Positions 43,963 through 53,108 of a stretch of 64,000 nucleotides of DNA are shown here, in pieces. The stretch is taken from NCBI RefSeq assembly GCF_001885905.1, contig NZ_JXKM01000004.1, forward strand, positions 186,001-250,000, written 5' to 3'. How positions within the stretch are numbered: the first letter of the stretch is position 1; each line of letters begins with the position of its first letter. The position numbers and the translations under genes are program-made. The notes beneath the pieces are model-generated. The model was not told the origin of the DNA. It did not search any database and saw only the letters and a program-made list of their open reading frames with translations. Origin of the DNA: Enterococcus devriesei (GTDB taxonomy: Bacteria > Bacillota > Bacilli > Lactobacillales > Enterococcaceae).

Positions 43963-44033
43963 CGGTTGGGACAGAAGTGTTCAGCTTCAAGAAATTTCGG
44001 CTTATTTCCGAAGAAGCTACTTCTGTCACACCG
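43963..44033. repeat. Nested intergenic palindrome
   Basis: Outer arms CGGTTGGGACAGAAGT (43963-43978) and ACTTCTGTCACACCG (44019-44033); inner arms AGCTTC/GAAGCT and TTCGG/CCGAA. A mobile-looking repeat of the GGGACAGAAG family, directly after the PBP gene; it may also act as its terminator. Confidence 0.7.
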
Positions 44034-44046
44034 TTTATACGGAAAT

Positions 44047-44078
44047 AGGAGCTGAGACAAATTAATATCCCAGCTCCT
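44047..44078 (+). terminator. Hairpin of the GCTGAGACA family
   Basis: AGGAGCTG pairs with CAGCTCCT with partial inner pairing. It shares GGAGCTGAGACA and TTAATA with the hairpin at 1721-1778. It lies 25 bases before the next start. Confidence 0.6.
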
Positions 44079-44105
44079 TTCCTATCGCTTGAAAGGAGTC
44101 TGAAG

Positions 44106-44543
44106 ATGGATCAACAAGAAATTTTTGATCAATTGATCGCTAAAGATACAAAAGAGGCGTTGGCAACTTTTCATGTCATTGAAGCAGCTAGTAAAGAGTC
44201 CCCTCTTTACGCGAATAATTTATCATTCTTTTTACCCGCATTAACATGTGAAAAAGCTTGTGGTCGAGGACGTGCCTTTAAATTTTTCATGCTTAACGCT
44301 AAGTGGGACAACGAAGAGATCATTGAAAAGCATTTGTTAGAACTACTTGCCATTTTAAATGACCCTAACGCTCCCGTTGTAAGGCAATGCCTTCTCTATT
44401 TGCCTTACTTAGTCGCTGCAAAGCCGGCGCTGATCCCAACGATCCAAGCTAAATTAGACAGCCTAATCTTGGACGACTATAAAGAAAGTATGCAGGAACT
44501 TATTAAAAAAGATATTGCGAAAGTCCGTTTACAGTTTGGATAG
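44106..44543 (+). CDS. Helical-repeat (HEAT-like) hypothetical protein
   Basis: 145 residues, all-helical and without membrane segments. ILNDPNAPVVRQCLLYLPYLVAAKPALIPTIQAKLDSL has the spacing of a HEAT-like repeat, and NAKWDNEEIIEKHLLELLAIL looks like another. Two Cys in LTCEKACGRG. Similar proteins are sometimes labelled SufBD-like in clostridia, with no evidence of function. Ribosome site GAAAGGAG at ideal distance. Confidence 0.65.
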   Translation: MDQQEIFDQLIAKDTKEALATFHVIEAASKESPLYANNLSFFLPALTCEKACGRGRAFKFFMLNAKWDNEEIIEKHLLELLAILNDPNAPVVRQCLLYLPYLVAAKPALIPTIQAKLDSLILDDYKESMQELIKKDIAKVRLQFG

Positions 44544-44593
44544 AAAATTCCCAGTTATTTAGTTGATTGACCTAAATAACTGGGAATTTTTTT
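44544..44593. terminator. Bidirectional terminator, end of agu operon
   Basis: Perfect 19-base arms AAAATTCCCAGTTATTTAG and CTAAATAACTGGGAATTTT. It ends both the HEAT-like gene and the agu cluster. Confidence 0.92.
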
Positions 44594-44595
44594 GT

Positions 44596-45525
44596 TTACA
44601 TTTGGACGGTTGTTCCACTGTTACCGCCTAAGGTTTCGGACGCTTTTTCTAATGAGGCGATGATTGCTCGGCGTCCGGCTTTTGATTCCGCGAAATTAAT
44701 GGCTGCCTCAACTTTCGGCAGCATACTGCCAGGGGCAAATTGATCTTCGGCGATATATTTCTTCATCTCAGCGACTGAGGTATTTTCCAAAGCTTTTTGA
44801 TTCTCTTTGCCAAAGTTGACAAAGACGTGATCCACAGCCGTTAAAATAATGAATACGTCTGCGTCGATTAGTGCCGCCATTTTAGCTGCAGCGAAATCTT
44901 TATCGATCACGGCATCGACTCCTTTGTAACGAGTCCCTTGATAAATCACCGGGATGCCTCCTCCACCACAGGCGATCACGACTTGCCCCGCATCGACTAA
45001 GGTTTTCAAGCTGATCTTTTCGTAAATATCCACCGGTTTAGGTGACGGTACGACCCGGCGCCAGCCCCGGCCAGCATCTTCGACATAAACATCGTCACTT
45101 TCAGCCATCAATTTTTTTGCTTCATCCTCACTATAATAGCCGCCGATGGGTTTGGTTGGATTAGCGAAAGCCGGGTCTTTGGGATCAACCACGACTTGCG
45201 TCAGCATGGAAACGACCGGAATATCAGCCAAACCGCGAGCAACTAATTCCTCGTCGATTGCTTGCTGTAAATGATAGCCGATATAGCCTTGGCTCATGGC
45301 CGTACATTCAGGAAACGGCATGGTATCTTCCGCCGTCTTGCTGGTTTCTTCAAAGGCTAAACGAATCTTACCGACTTGCGGGCCATTGCCGTGAGCGATC
45401 ACGACTTGATGTCCATCAGAGATTAGATTGGCAATCGATTTGGCCGCTAATTCTGCTTTCGTTAATTGTTCATTGGCAGAGTTGCCTAACGCATTTCCGC
45501 CTAGTGCGATTACGATTTTTGACAT
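44596..45525 (-). CDS. aguC: Carbamate kinase (agmatine pathway)
   Basis: 309 residues. Transfers phosphate from carbamoyl phosphate to ADP, giving ATP, CO2 and NH3. ALGGNALGN at the N-terminus, VIAHGNGPQVG near 40-50, GGGGIPVI near 210-217 and EAVIDKDFAAAKMA-type block (VDAVIDKDFAAAKMAALIDADVFIILTAVD) are all kinase signatures. Last gene of the cluster, nine bases after aguA, which fixes it as the agmatine-linked enzyme rather than the arginine one. Confidence 0.95.
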   Translation of the reverse strand: MSKIVIALGGNALGNSANEQLTKAELAAKSIANLISDGHQVVIAHGNGPQVGKIRLAFEETSKTAEDTMPFPECTAMSQGYIGYHLQQAIDEELVARGLADIPVVSMLTQVVVDPKDPAFANPTKPIGGYYSEDEAKKLMAESDDVYVEDAGRGWRRVVPSPKPVDIYEKISLKTLVDAGQVVIACGGGGIPVIYQGTRYKGVDAVIDKDFAAAKMAALIDADVFIILTAVDHVFVNFGKENQKALENTSVAEMKKYIAEDQFAPGSMLPKVEAAINFAESKAGRRAIIASLEKASETLGGNSGTTVQM

Positions 45526-45534
45526 GAGAGACTC

Positions 45535-46632
45535 CTATCTTTGTGGTTGCTGTTGTGTAATACAGTGGATATTTCCGCCGCCATACACGATTTCTACCGT
45601 ATTTACGCCCACAATTTCTTTATCCGGGAAAATCATTTCCAATTGTTCCAAAGCTAAGGCATCGTTCTTGTCGCCGTATTGCGGAACAATTACGCCCCCA
45701 TTTGTTACTAAATAGTTCATGTATGACGCGATACAGATATCTCCATCCTCACGCGGCATGGTGCCTTCTACGTAATCGATTTTGAAATTGCCATCGATGG
45801 TGACCGTTTCAATTGGGCAGCAGATCTTATGAACTTTTAATTTCCGGCCCTTCGCGTCAGTCATATCACTCAGACGTTTGTAGGCATCCTGCGCCGCTTC
45901 GTAGAATGGACTCTTTTCATCTTCAGTGTAGATACAAGCCACTTCACCTGGACGGACGAAGCAAGCTACGTCATCTACGTGTCCATTCGTTTCTTCCGGA
46001 TCGATCCCGTCACCTAACCATAATACTTTTTCACAATTCAAATAGTCACATAATTTTTGTTCGATCTCTTCTTTCGTCATATGGGGGTTACGGCCTTCAC
46101 TTAATAGACACATTTCAGTCGTTAAAACCGTACCCTCGCCATCAACGTGGAAAGAGCCACCTTCTAAAATAAAATCAGCTGTCCGATAAGAATCAACATG
46201 CTCGATCTCACAAATTTTTTGCGCCACTAAATCATCTTGATCCCATGGGAAATACAAACCGTCAACAAGACCACCCCAAGCATTGAAGCCCCAGTCATTG
46301 CCGCGTAATTCGCCTTTGTCATTAATCACGAAACTTGGGCCGCAGTCACGGATCCACGCGTCGTTGTTAGACATTTCATAAACCGTGATATCTTCTGGTA
46401 ATTGACGACGACAGTTTTGGAATTGTTGTTGTGAAACCACGACATTCATCGGTGTGAATTTACTGATAGCTTTGGCTACTTCAGTAAAGGCCGCTTGTGC
46501 TGGTTTGCCTCCGTCACGCCAATTATCTGGACGTTCTGGCCAAATCATCCAAACTTTTTCCTGCGGTTCATATTCTCCGGGCATTCTAAACCCGTCTTGT
46601 TTCGGTGTTGTTTTTTCGATTCTCTTCGCCAT
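45535..46632 (-). CDS. aguA: Agmatine deiminase
   Basis: 365 residues. Hydrolyses agmatine to N-carbamoylputrescine and ammonia. The nucleophile is Cys357 in GGGNIHCITQQQP; other family blocks are WIRDCGPSFVIND, NAWGGLVDGLYFPWDQDD, ILEGGSFHVDGEGT and NGHVDDVACFV. Ribosome site GAAGGAG. The start overlaps the 3' end of aguD by 47 bases in another frame, suggesting coupled translation. Confidence 0.96.
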   Translation of the reverse strand: MAKRIEKTTPKQDGFRMPGEYEPQEKVWMIWPERPDNWRDGGKPAQAAFTEVAKAISKFTPMNVVVSQQQFQNCRRQLPEDITVYEMSNNDAWIRDCGPSFVINDKGELRGNDWGFNAWGGLVDGLYFPWDQDDLVAQKICEIEHVDSYRTADFILEGGSFHVDGEGTVLTTEMCLLSEGRNPHMTKEEIEQKLCDYLNCEKVLWLGDGIDPEETNGHVDDVACFVRPGEVACIYTEDEKSPFYEAAQDAYKRLSDMTDAKGRKLKVHKICCPIETVTIDGNFKIDYVEGTMPREDGDICIASYMNYLVTNGGVIVPQYGDKNDALALEQLEMIFPDKEIVGVNTVEIVYGGGNIHCITQQQPQR

Positions 46633-48007
46633 GATAAATTACTCCTTCTTTTTTGATTTTTTTCACATGTATGATCGCTTCACCAAAGAGTGTGAAGACG
46701 ACAGCTCCGATCGTGATCGGCAGTTGCTCACTTAAACTTGCTGGATCAAATTGCAGTGGTAGTGCGGTAAAGATCAATGAAATAATAATCATAATCATTG
46801 GTAACGCCACCAAAACTTTCAAGAATCCATCGCTGCCGCCAACTCTAAATGGTCGCGGTGTATCTGGATCGATTTGGCGTAATTTGTAGAAGGCTGGGAA
46901 CACTGGAACATAAGACATCAAGAACATCACTAAGTTCAATGAGAAGAAGGCCCAGAATAAATCTTGATTCGGCAAGATAGGTGCGATGACAACGACGATC
47001 GATGCAACCACACCATTCATGATTGCCGCTCCGATCGGCATTTCGTCTTTTCCGCCCCGCTTCGCAAAGATTTTTGGCATATCGCCATTTTCCGCCGCGT
47101 AACAAGCCGTATTATTTACTCCTAATGACCAAGAAATCATATTACCGAACAACGTCAGTAAGAATAGAAAGGCCATTGAGATAATGAACCAGCCGCCAGT
47201 TGAACCCGTCAATAGTTTGAAGCTGTCCATCAGACCGCTGCCGGTACTGATTTGATCAGTCGGAATCGCCACACCGATCCCAAAGGCCGAGAAGATATAG
47301 ATTGCCGCGATCACTAGCCCGCCGACAATAATTGCTTGTGGAATTTGTTTTTTCGGATTTTCCATATCATCTGCGAAGGTACAAATCACTTCAAAACCTA
47401 GTAAGTTGAAAATAATAACCGAAATAAAGGATAAGCTGTCTAAATTGAAACTTGGCAACATCGAGCTCAAGGTAAATTCATTGGCCGCGCCTTTAGTCGC
47501 AAAGGTATAAAGACCTAACGCACCGATCAAAATCGCCAACAACATCTTGATCACTGCCGCCCCATTCAAAATCCAGACACTGTCCGCCACCGGATAAAAA
47601 CTGATCCAGACGATCACCCAAATGAAGACCAGCTCGATCACAATCGCTGCGATCGTTGGGAATTCGATTCCTGTAATCGTAGTCAACAATCCTGGACAGA
47701 CGACTGCTAAGGAAGCCAACCATAACGGATAATTGATCCAGTAGTACCAAGAGACCCGGGAACCCCAACGATGTCCGAAAGCTTTTGTGACCCAATCATA
47801 AATCCCGCCATCGCCAATATAGGTCGTTCCTAATTCCGATGACATTAATCCATAAGGTAATAAGAATGCTACTAATAAGAAGATCCACCAAAAAAATTGC
47901 GAATTTCCGATCGCCGCCACCGGCGCCGCTGCTTCTGCTACAAAGACGACACAGATAACGGATAATATGGCACTCATTAAACTAAACTTTTTTTTGTTTT
48001 CTGCCAT
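46586..48007 (-). CDS. aguD: Agmatine/putrescine antiporter
   Basis: 473 residues with about twelve membrane helices of the amino acid-polyamine-organocation superfamily: AAAPVAAIGNSQFFWWIFLLVAFLLPYGLMSSELGTTYIGDGGIYDWV, ending with a charged tail. In this cluster it imports agmatine in exchange for putrescine. The last 16 codons overlap aguA. It begins 114 bases after aguB; a strong hairpin lies in that gap. Confidence 0.93.
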   Translation of the reverse strand: MAENKKKFSLMSAILSVICVVFVAEAAAPVAAIGNSQFFWWIFLLVAFLLPYGLMSSELGTTYIGDGGIYDWVTKAFGHRWGSRVSWYYWINYPLWLASLAVVCPGLLTTITGIEFPTIAAIVIELVFIWVIVWISFYPVADSVWILNGAAVIKMLLAILIGALGLYTFATKGAANEFTLSSMLPSFNLDSLSFISVIIFNLLGFEVICTFADDMENPKKQIPQAIIVGGLVIAAIYIFSAFGIGVAIPTDQISTGSGLMDSFKLLTGSTGGWFIISMAFLFLLTLFGNMISWSLGVNNTACYAAENGDMPKIFAKRGGKDEMPIGAAIMNGVVASIVVVIAPILPNQDLFWAFFSLNLVMFLMSYVPVFPAFYKLRQIDPDTPRPFRVGGSDGFLKVLVALPMIMIIISLIFTALPLQFDPASLSEQLPITIGAVVFTLFGEAIIHVKKIKKEGVIYHGEENRKNNTETRRV

Positions 48008-48033
48008 TGTTTTCTTCCTTTCCGGTAGAAACA

Positions 48034-48057
48034 GGGATTGAGGATTGCCTCAATCCC
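48034..48057 (-). promoter_or_regulatory. Hairpin between aguB and aguD
   Basis: GGGATTGAGG and CCTCAATCCC form a perfect 10-bp stem with a four-base loop and no T-run. It may be an mRNA processing or stability element that sets aguB apart from aguDAC. Confidence 0.6.
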
Positions 48058-48121
48058 CGAATGGAAATAATCTTGATGAAGGTTCAAATATGCAGATCAT
48101 TTCCGTCTCAACCTCTGGGGT

Positions 48122-49141
48122 CTATAGTGCTTTGCCTAAAAAGACTTCCAAATCTGCTTTTGCTGCTGCTTTTTTCTTTTCATCAATTGGGTTCTTATCT
48201 GCATAGTCGTGCATCAAGTAAACTAATAAGCCACGAATCGAGGTCAAACGATTTTCTGCTTCATCGAAACAGATCGAATTTGGTCCATCCATTACTTCAT
48301 CCGTTACTTCTTCTCCGCGAGTTGCTGGTAAGCAGTGCATGAATTTCGCGTCTTTGCCAGCCCGAGCCATTAATTCATCATTGACTTGGTATTTCGGATA
48401 AAAAGTGCTCATGCGTTCTTCTTCTGATAATTCTGCTTCATACAACCCATACCAAACGTCGGTGTAGACGAAGTCAGAGCCTTCAATTGATTCGATTTCG
48501 TCAGAGATAGTGTACGTTGCACCAGATTCCGCGCAGATCTTATCTAATCTCTCCCGATGATCGTCATTCAATTGGAAACCTTTAGGACCAAACTGAACAA
48601 AATCCATGCCCATTTTTGTCGCAACTAAACCTAATGAGAAACATACTTGTGTGGCATCACCAATGAAGGAAACTTTACAGTCTTCAATTTTTTTGCCATC
48701 TGGTAAATGTTCGATCATCGTACATAAGTCGCCTAATTCTTGTGTTGGGTGGTTGAAATCTGACATGCCATTAATTACGGGAATGGTTGCATTGTTAGCC
48801 AGATCATACACGCTATGATGACGTTCCACTCGAGCCATCAAGATATCTACTAAACGGGAAAGAACACGGCTCGTATCTTCAATTGTTTCGTGTCCACCTA
48901 ATTGGATTTGGCCTGGTGCCAAATATTCAGCGTGTCCACCTAATTGCGTCATCGCCGTTTCAAATGAAACCCGTGTTCTAGTAGAAGATTGTTGGAAGAT
49001 CATACCTAACACTTTGTTTTTCAATAATGGCGGATAAAACCCGTTTTTGATAGAAGCTTTGATTTTCAATGATAAATCAACAATGTATTGAATCTCCTCC
49101 TTCGTGTAGTTTTCAGTTGTAATAAAATCTCTTTTTGCCAT
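48122..49141 (-). CDS. aguB: Putrescine carbamoyltransferase
   Basis: 339 residues of the ornithine/aspartate carbamoyltransferase fold. Carbamoyl-phosphate site [11 protein letters not shown] near 53-63, HPTQELGDL near 137, and the second domain block [18 protein letters not shown] near 266. It converts N-carbamoylputrescine and phosphate to putrescine and carbamoyl phosphate. The C-terminal helix beyond residue 305 ([24 protein letters not shown]) is the trimer-locking extension typical of this enzyme. Ribosome site AGGAGG lies at the foot of a leader hairpin. Confidence 0.95.
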   Translation of the reverse strand: MAKRDFITTENYTKEEIQYIVDLSLKIKASIKNGFYPPLLKNKVLGMIFQQSSTRTRVSFETAMTQLGGHAEYLAPGQIQLGGHETIEDTSRVLSRLVDILMARVERHHSVYDLANNATIPVINGMSDFNHPTQELGDLCTMIEHLPDGKKIEDCKVSFIGDATQVCFSLGLVATKMGMDFVQFGPKGFQLNDDHRERLDKICAESGATYTISDEIESIEGSDFVYTDVWYGLYEAELSEEERMSTFYPKYQVNDELMARAGKDAKFMHCLPATRGEEVTDEVMDGPNSICFDEAENRLTSIRGLLVYLMHDYADKNPIDEKKKAAAKADLEVFLGKAL

Positions 49142-49151
49142 GTTGACGCCT

Positions 49152-49190
49152 CCTAAAGTAATTTGTTTGCTTTTGCATCTTTACTTTAGG
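49152..49190 (-). promoter_or_regulatory. Leader hairpin masking the aguB ribosome site
   Basis: CCTAAAGTAA (minus, upstream) pairs perfectly with TTACTTTAGG, whose end overlaps the AGGAGG ribosome site of aguB; loop 19 bases. It could control translation or protect the mRNA. Confidence 0.6.
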
Positions 49191-49224
49191 TGAAAAAGAA
49201 CTAGTTTACGATAAGCCAAAGGGT

Positions 49225-49238
49225 GTAAACGCTAACAT
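49225..49238. promoter_or_regulatory. Catabolite-responsive element (cre) of the agu operon
   Basis: TGTAAACGCTAACA matches the consensus TGWAANCGNTNWCA at all positions. It lies upstream of aguB, between it and aguR; CcpA control of agmatine catabolism is known in related bacteria. Confidence 0.85.
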
Positions 49239-49300
49239 TTTGTTTTTGAGCCTATCCTAGACTAGTTTATTTTTAGATGTAAACCTTTTATTTCGCGCGG

Positions 49301-49338
49301 GTTTAGAAAAGTTTAGAGGAAAGTTTAGCGTATTTTAG
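49301..49338. promoter_or_regulatory. Phased TTTAG direct repeats, candidate AguR sites
   Basis: GTTTAG at 49301, 49311 and 49323 and TTTTAG at 49333, spaced 10, 12 and 10 bases, that is, on one face of the helix. They lie between aguR and aguB. A -10-like TATACT for aguR is at 49362-49367. Confidence 0.5.
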
Positions 49339-49415
49339 CTAAAAGATAGAATAAAAAATGTTATACTTGCATAAACCGTTTGGTATTTAATCTAAAAAAT
49401 GAAAGGGGATTCAAT

Positions 49416-50342
49416 ATGATAGCGATCTTTGTTTACAACATTCTTTTGATCATTCTTTATTCCATTACGATGGCTTTCGCAATAAATTCTTATATGAAAG
49501 AAAAAAACAAACTCTTTTTATTGATCAGTCTCTATCTTGCGTTCTTCATCTTTGATAACGTCATTATTTATATGACTGAATTTATCAATTCATTCGCCCG
49601 CAGCTATGACCAAGCGTTTATGAGTGCCCCTGCCGTTAAAACGATCATTTTTATGGGAAATGCCTTCTTCTCCATCTCAATCATTGCTGCATTACGAAAA
49701 GAAAAGCTGAAGCCGTTCCATTATGGTTTGTTGATTGTTTTAGCAATTTGGATGCTTTCTATTCCCCTCCTGGCGAACTCCGCCTTTAAGGTCTGGCTCT
49801 ATTATTTAGGCAATCAAATTTTTCTCTTGTATCTGGCTTTTTATTGTTGGCGTGGGACCAAATTATCAATCCCCAGCGTCAATCAACGCTATTTAAAAAA
49901 ATTAAGTATCGTTAGTCTGCTCTTTAGCCTCTTGATTATTATTGAAGACAGTTTCGTTATCTTCAATGTCGATCAGTACAGCTCATTGACGACGAAAATC
50001 TACAATCGCAGTATTTCTGAGGATATCTTTTCGATTGTGGTCTGTCTGATCCTATTTCAATTTTTCTTCAGAGAACGCAACGAAAAAGCAGCGGAATCTT
50101 CCGAAGAGCTGGAACAAACAGTATTGATTCAGAGCTTTTGTCATGCTCACCAGTTCACGCAAAGAGAATGCGAAGTCTTTCAGTTGCTGCTGCTTCATTA
50201 TTCCAATCAAGAAATCGCCGATCAGCTCTTTTTGTCCTTGGGAACCGTCAAGACCCATGTTCACAATATTTTTATTAAATTGGAGATCAAGAAACGAACG
50301 CAAATTTTCCCATTATTTGAAACGTATGAAGCTTCAACGTAA
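49416..50342 (+). CDS. aguR: AguR, membrane-bound LuxR-type activator of the agu operon
   Basis: 308 residues from ATG 49416 (GAAAGGGG upstream; an earlier TTG is unsupported). Seven hydrophobic segments occupy residues 1-220, followed by a LuxR-type helix-turn-helix FTQRECEVFQLLLLHYSNQEIADQLFLSLGTVKTHVHNIFIKL (about 243-285). Divergent from aguB, as in E. faecalis, where AguR senses agmatine and activates the operon. The membrane part is presumably the sensor. Confidence 0.92.
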   Translation: MIAIFVYNILLIILYSITMAFAINSYMKEKNKLFLLISLYLAFFIFDNVIIYMTEFINSFARSYDQAFMSAPAVKTIIFMGNAFFSISIIAALRKEKLKPFHYGLLIVLAIWMLSIPLLANSAFKVWLYYLGNQIFLLYLAFYCWRGTKLSIPSVNQRYLKKLSIVSLLFSLLIIIEDSFVIFNVDQYSSLTTKIYNRSISEDIFSIVVCLILFQFFFRERNEKAAESSEELEQTVLIQSFCHAHQFTQRECEVFQLLLLHYSNQEIADQLFLSLGTVKTHVHNIFIKLEIKKRTQIFPLFETYEAST

Positions 50343-50381
50343 AAAGAAGGACGATTTTCTCTGGAAAATCGTCCTTCTTTT
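50341..50381. terminator. Bidirectional terminator
   Basis: AAAAGAAGGACGATTTTC pairs perfectly with GAAAATCGTCCTTCTTTT; it lies between aguR and the convergent gene. Confidence 0.92.
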
Positions 50382-51381
50382 ATTCGTTCTCTGCTTGATT
50401 ATTTTCCTCGTGGCTTGAGGAGCTGGAAGAGCTGCTTGAACTGGATGAACTAGTCGAGCTGGACGATTCTGAAGAGGAGTCGCTGGCGTCTGATTCTTCG
50501 GATTCTTTTTGTTTTCTGGAAGATTCCGCTCGTTTGCTGTCATTGATCGAGTCTTGCAAGTCTTTGTAGGAATCATAGGTGGCTTGTTTTTCCGCCAACT
50601 CTTTTTTAAGTTCTGCTAGTTCTTTGTTTCGCGCCAGTAACGCTTTTGCTTGTTTTTCTTGATAGGTCTTTTCGGCTGCCGCTAAAGACGCTTCGCTTTG
50701 TTGGATCTCATTTGCAAAACTAGAGTTTTCATTGGCAAGTTGATTCTTGACCGGGTCCAATTTTTTTAGCAAGTTTTCCTTATACACCCCATCAGGTAAA
50801 ACTGCCAAAGTTCTCACTTCAGCAAGATAGTCTGATAAGCTAATGGCATTGCCTTTATTTAGTAGATTGGTCAAATCGTTATCAGCTTTGCTGTAATCAG
50901 CCGATTGCTTTTCAGCGATCCCCAAAATCATCGCCATATCTTGGCCCCAATCTTTCTCCTTCGCCGTGCTTTGAGCCAGTTGGTTTTTCAGCTCTTTGAT
51001 TTTTTCTGCCTCTGGTTCAGTTAAAATGGGATGGGCAGACAAGTCTAAGCCATTCAGGACATCACTTTCAAAAAGTCCATTTAACTCGGTTTGGATCGCA
51101 AAATCCTTTTTTGCATGCTCGATATCGGTCAAGGTCTGACTATTCCCTTGCTGATTTTTGACTTCATTGGTCAAATCATCAAAAGCCGTCTCCGATAGAT
51201 TGGCTTTGAAATAGCCCGTTTTTTGATCTTCATATAAATTCGTCAGCCGCTCATTTAACACTTTTCGGTGGGCGTTTTCCGTCTGAGTCACCTTATCTTG
51301 ATAAATTCGGTAGCCGGCAAAGGACAGAGCCACAATAACGATTAGTCCTAAAACTAGCCAACCGATTTTCTTTTTATCCAA
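50380..51381 (-). CDS. Membrane-anchored coiled-coil protein with poly-Ser tail
   Basis: 333 residues from TTG 51381, spaced seven bases from GAAGGGGG. N-terminal transmembrane helix (about 7-26) with a short basic cytoplasmic stretch, an extracytoplasmic helical region with coiled-coil heptads (KNKELAELKKELAEKQATYDSYKDL), and a C-terminal low-complexity tail of about 20 serines within SESSSST...HEENNQAENE. The topology is of a surface protein; the tail could be flexible or modified. No known domain. Confidence 0.65.
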   Translation of the reverse strand: MDKKKIGWLVLGLIVIVALSFAGYRIYQDKVTQTENAHRKVLNERLTNLYEDQKTGYFKANLSETAFDDLTNEVKNQQGNSQTLTDIEHAKKDFAIQTELNGLFESDVLNGLDLSAHPILTEPEAEKIKELKNQLAQSTAKEKDWGQDMAMILGIAEKQSADYSKADNDLTNLLNKGNAISLSDYLAEVRTLAVLPDGVYKENLLKKLDPVKNQLANENSSFANEIQQSEASLAAAEKTYQEKQAKALLARNKELAELKKELAEKQATYDSYKDLQDSINDSKRAESSRKQKESEESDASDSSSESSSSTSSSSSSSSSSSSSHEENNQAENE

Positions 51382-51592
51382 ATCGGTTCCCCCTTCTGTA
51401 ATTTCCAATATTATAGCATTTTAGCTATCGCTAGGTACAATTTATAGCAAAATCTTTAGTAACTCTTTGATAATCTGTTATTTTAAATTTATTAGAACCT
51501 TCTCACCGTTTTATTATTTTACAAGTTATCATAGGCTGTCTAAGAAAATTTCTGCTAAAATTTCTCTATTCTTAAAAAAAGGACTGATTCAA

Positions 51593-52984
51593 TTGGAAAG
51601 TCATGAGGAATTGGATAGAGGATTAAAAAATCGTCACGTTCAGTTAATTTCGATTGGAGGCGCGATTGGGACAGGATTGTTTCTAGGCTCTGGTAAAACA
51701 ATCCAGCTGACCGGCCCCTCCATTCTTTTATCGTATACCATCACTGGCTGTATTATTTTCTTGATAATGCGGGCTTTAGGTGAATTAATGTTATCAAATT
51801 TAAATTATCATTCATTCTTAGATTTCATTGCTGATTACTTAGGGAAAAAAGCCGCCTTTGTGACTGGCTGGACTTATTGGTTCTGCTGGATCGCGATTGC
51901 GATGGCCGATCTTACAGCTTCTGGTCTCTATGTCAGCTACTGGCTGCCGAATATTCCTCAATGGTTGCCGGAAATTATCGCTTTAGTTCTATTATTAAGT
52001 CTGAATATGGTGGCCGTTGGTCTTTTTGGTGAAATGGAATTTTGGTTTGCCTTAATCAAGGTCGTTGCGATTATCGCCTTGATTGTCACCGGTGCGCTGA
52101 TGTTGATCACCGGCTTCAAGACAACTGCCGGCCCGGTATCACTTAGTAATTTGTGGCGCCATGGCGGTTTCTTTCCCAAAGGCGGTATGGGCTTCGCGCT
52201 CTCCTTTCAAATGGCGACCTTTGCCTTTTGCGGAGTCGAACTAGTTGGTTTGATCGGTGGCGAGACCTCTGATCCTGGTAAAGTTTTACCAAAAGCGATC
52301 AATAATATTCCTTTGCGGATCATTTTGTTTTACCTTGGTTCGTTACTAATGATCATGTCGATCTATCCTTGGACTAGCTTGTCGGCAGAGCAAAGTCCTT
52401 TCGTCCAAGTCTTTTCTGAGATTGGGATCGCTGCGGCAGCATCAATCGTCAATTTAGTCGTCTTGAGTTCGGCGATGTCCGCTTGTAACAGCGCGATCTA
52501 CAGCACGAGCCGGATGATTCGTTCGTTAGCCCAAGAAGGCAGCGCTCCTGCTTCATTTAAAAAATTGACTCGTCATCGTGTGCCAGGAAATGCGTTAGTT
52601 TTTTCAACTTTGGTAATTTTCATCGCAGTGATTTTGAACTTTTTCGTCCCAAGTCGAATCTTTACGATCATTAGCTCGATCGCGACAATCTGCTTCATCT
52701 TTATTTGGGGGATGATCGTCTACACCCATATGCGCTATCGGAAAACCAATCCGCAAACCAAAGGAAATACATTTAAGCTCCCGCTCTTTCCTTATACCAG
52801 CTATTTGGTTTTCGCCTTTCTGCTTTTTGTTTTGTTCGTCTTAGCACTAGCGTCTGATACGCGCGAGGCGTTGATCTTTTCACCAATCTGGTTCATTGCT
52901 CTTTTGCTGATCTATCATTTCAAATACGAACGGAACAAACCGATTTTCGGCAGAATTTTTCATCATTTTGGCAAGCATCATTAA
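51593..52984 (+). CDS. Amino-acid permease (AAT family, D-Ala/D-Ser/Gly CycA-like)
   Basis: 463 residues from TTG 51593, AAAGGACTG upstream; the longer frame has no support. About twelve helices. N-terminal signature LKNRHVQLISIGGAIGTGLFLGSGKTIQLTGPSILLSY and LNYHSFLDFIADYLGKKAAFVTGWTYW; later VELVGLIGGETSDPGKVLPKAIN. The pattern is of the AAT branch that includes CycA and the aromatic and lysine permeases; substrate not assigned with certainty. Confidence 0.9.
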   Translation: MESHEELDRGLKNRHVQLISIGGAIGTGLFLGSGKTIQLTGPSILLSYTITGCIIFLIMRALGELMLSNLNYHSFLDFIADYLGKKAAFVTGWTYWFCWIAIAMADLTASGLYVSYWLPNIPQWLPEIIALVLLLSLNMVAVGLFGEMEFWFALIKVVAIIALIVTGALMLITGFKTTAGPVSLSNLWRHGGFFPKGGMGFALSFQMATFAFCGVELVGLIGGETSDPGKVLPKAINNIPLRIILFYLGSLLMIMSIYPWTSLSAEQSPFVQVFSEIGIAAAASIVNLVVLSSAMSACNSAIYSTSRMIRSLAQEGSAPASFKKLTRHRVPGNALVFSTLVIFIAVILNFFVPSRIFTIISSIATICFIFIWGMIVYTHMRYRKTNPQTKGNTFKLPLFPYTSYLVFAFLLFVLFVLALASDTREALIFSPIWFIALLLIYHFKYERNKPIFGRIFHHFGKHH

Positions 52985-53013
52985 AACCAGTTATTTTTTC
53001 CAACTGGTTTTTA
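52983..53013 (+). terminator. Terminator after permease
   Basis: AAAACCAGTT and AACTGGTTTT with a nine-base loop and following T-run. Confidence 0.85.
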
Positions 53014-53054
53014 TTTAAAATTTTCACAAGTAGATACTAATTAGCTTTCAAAAT

Positions 53055-53108
53055 AAACCACTCACAAGCTGCTCACCGATTAGGCGAACAACTGACGAGT
53101 GGTTTTTT
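53055..53108 (-). terminator. Terminator before the AI-2E gene end
   Basis: AAACCACTC pairs with GAGTGGTTT over a long loop; the T-rich side faces the plus strand, the A-rich side the minus gene end. Confidence 0.65.

Noticed and set aside
49201-49400. tRNA or small RNA between aguB and aguR
   Set aside because: No cloverleaf, no terminator; repeats are better explained as regulator sites.
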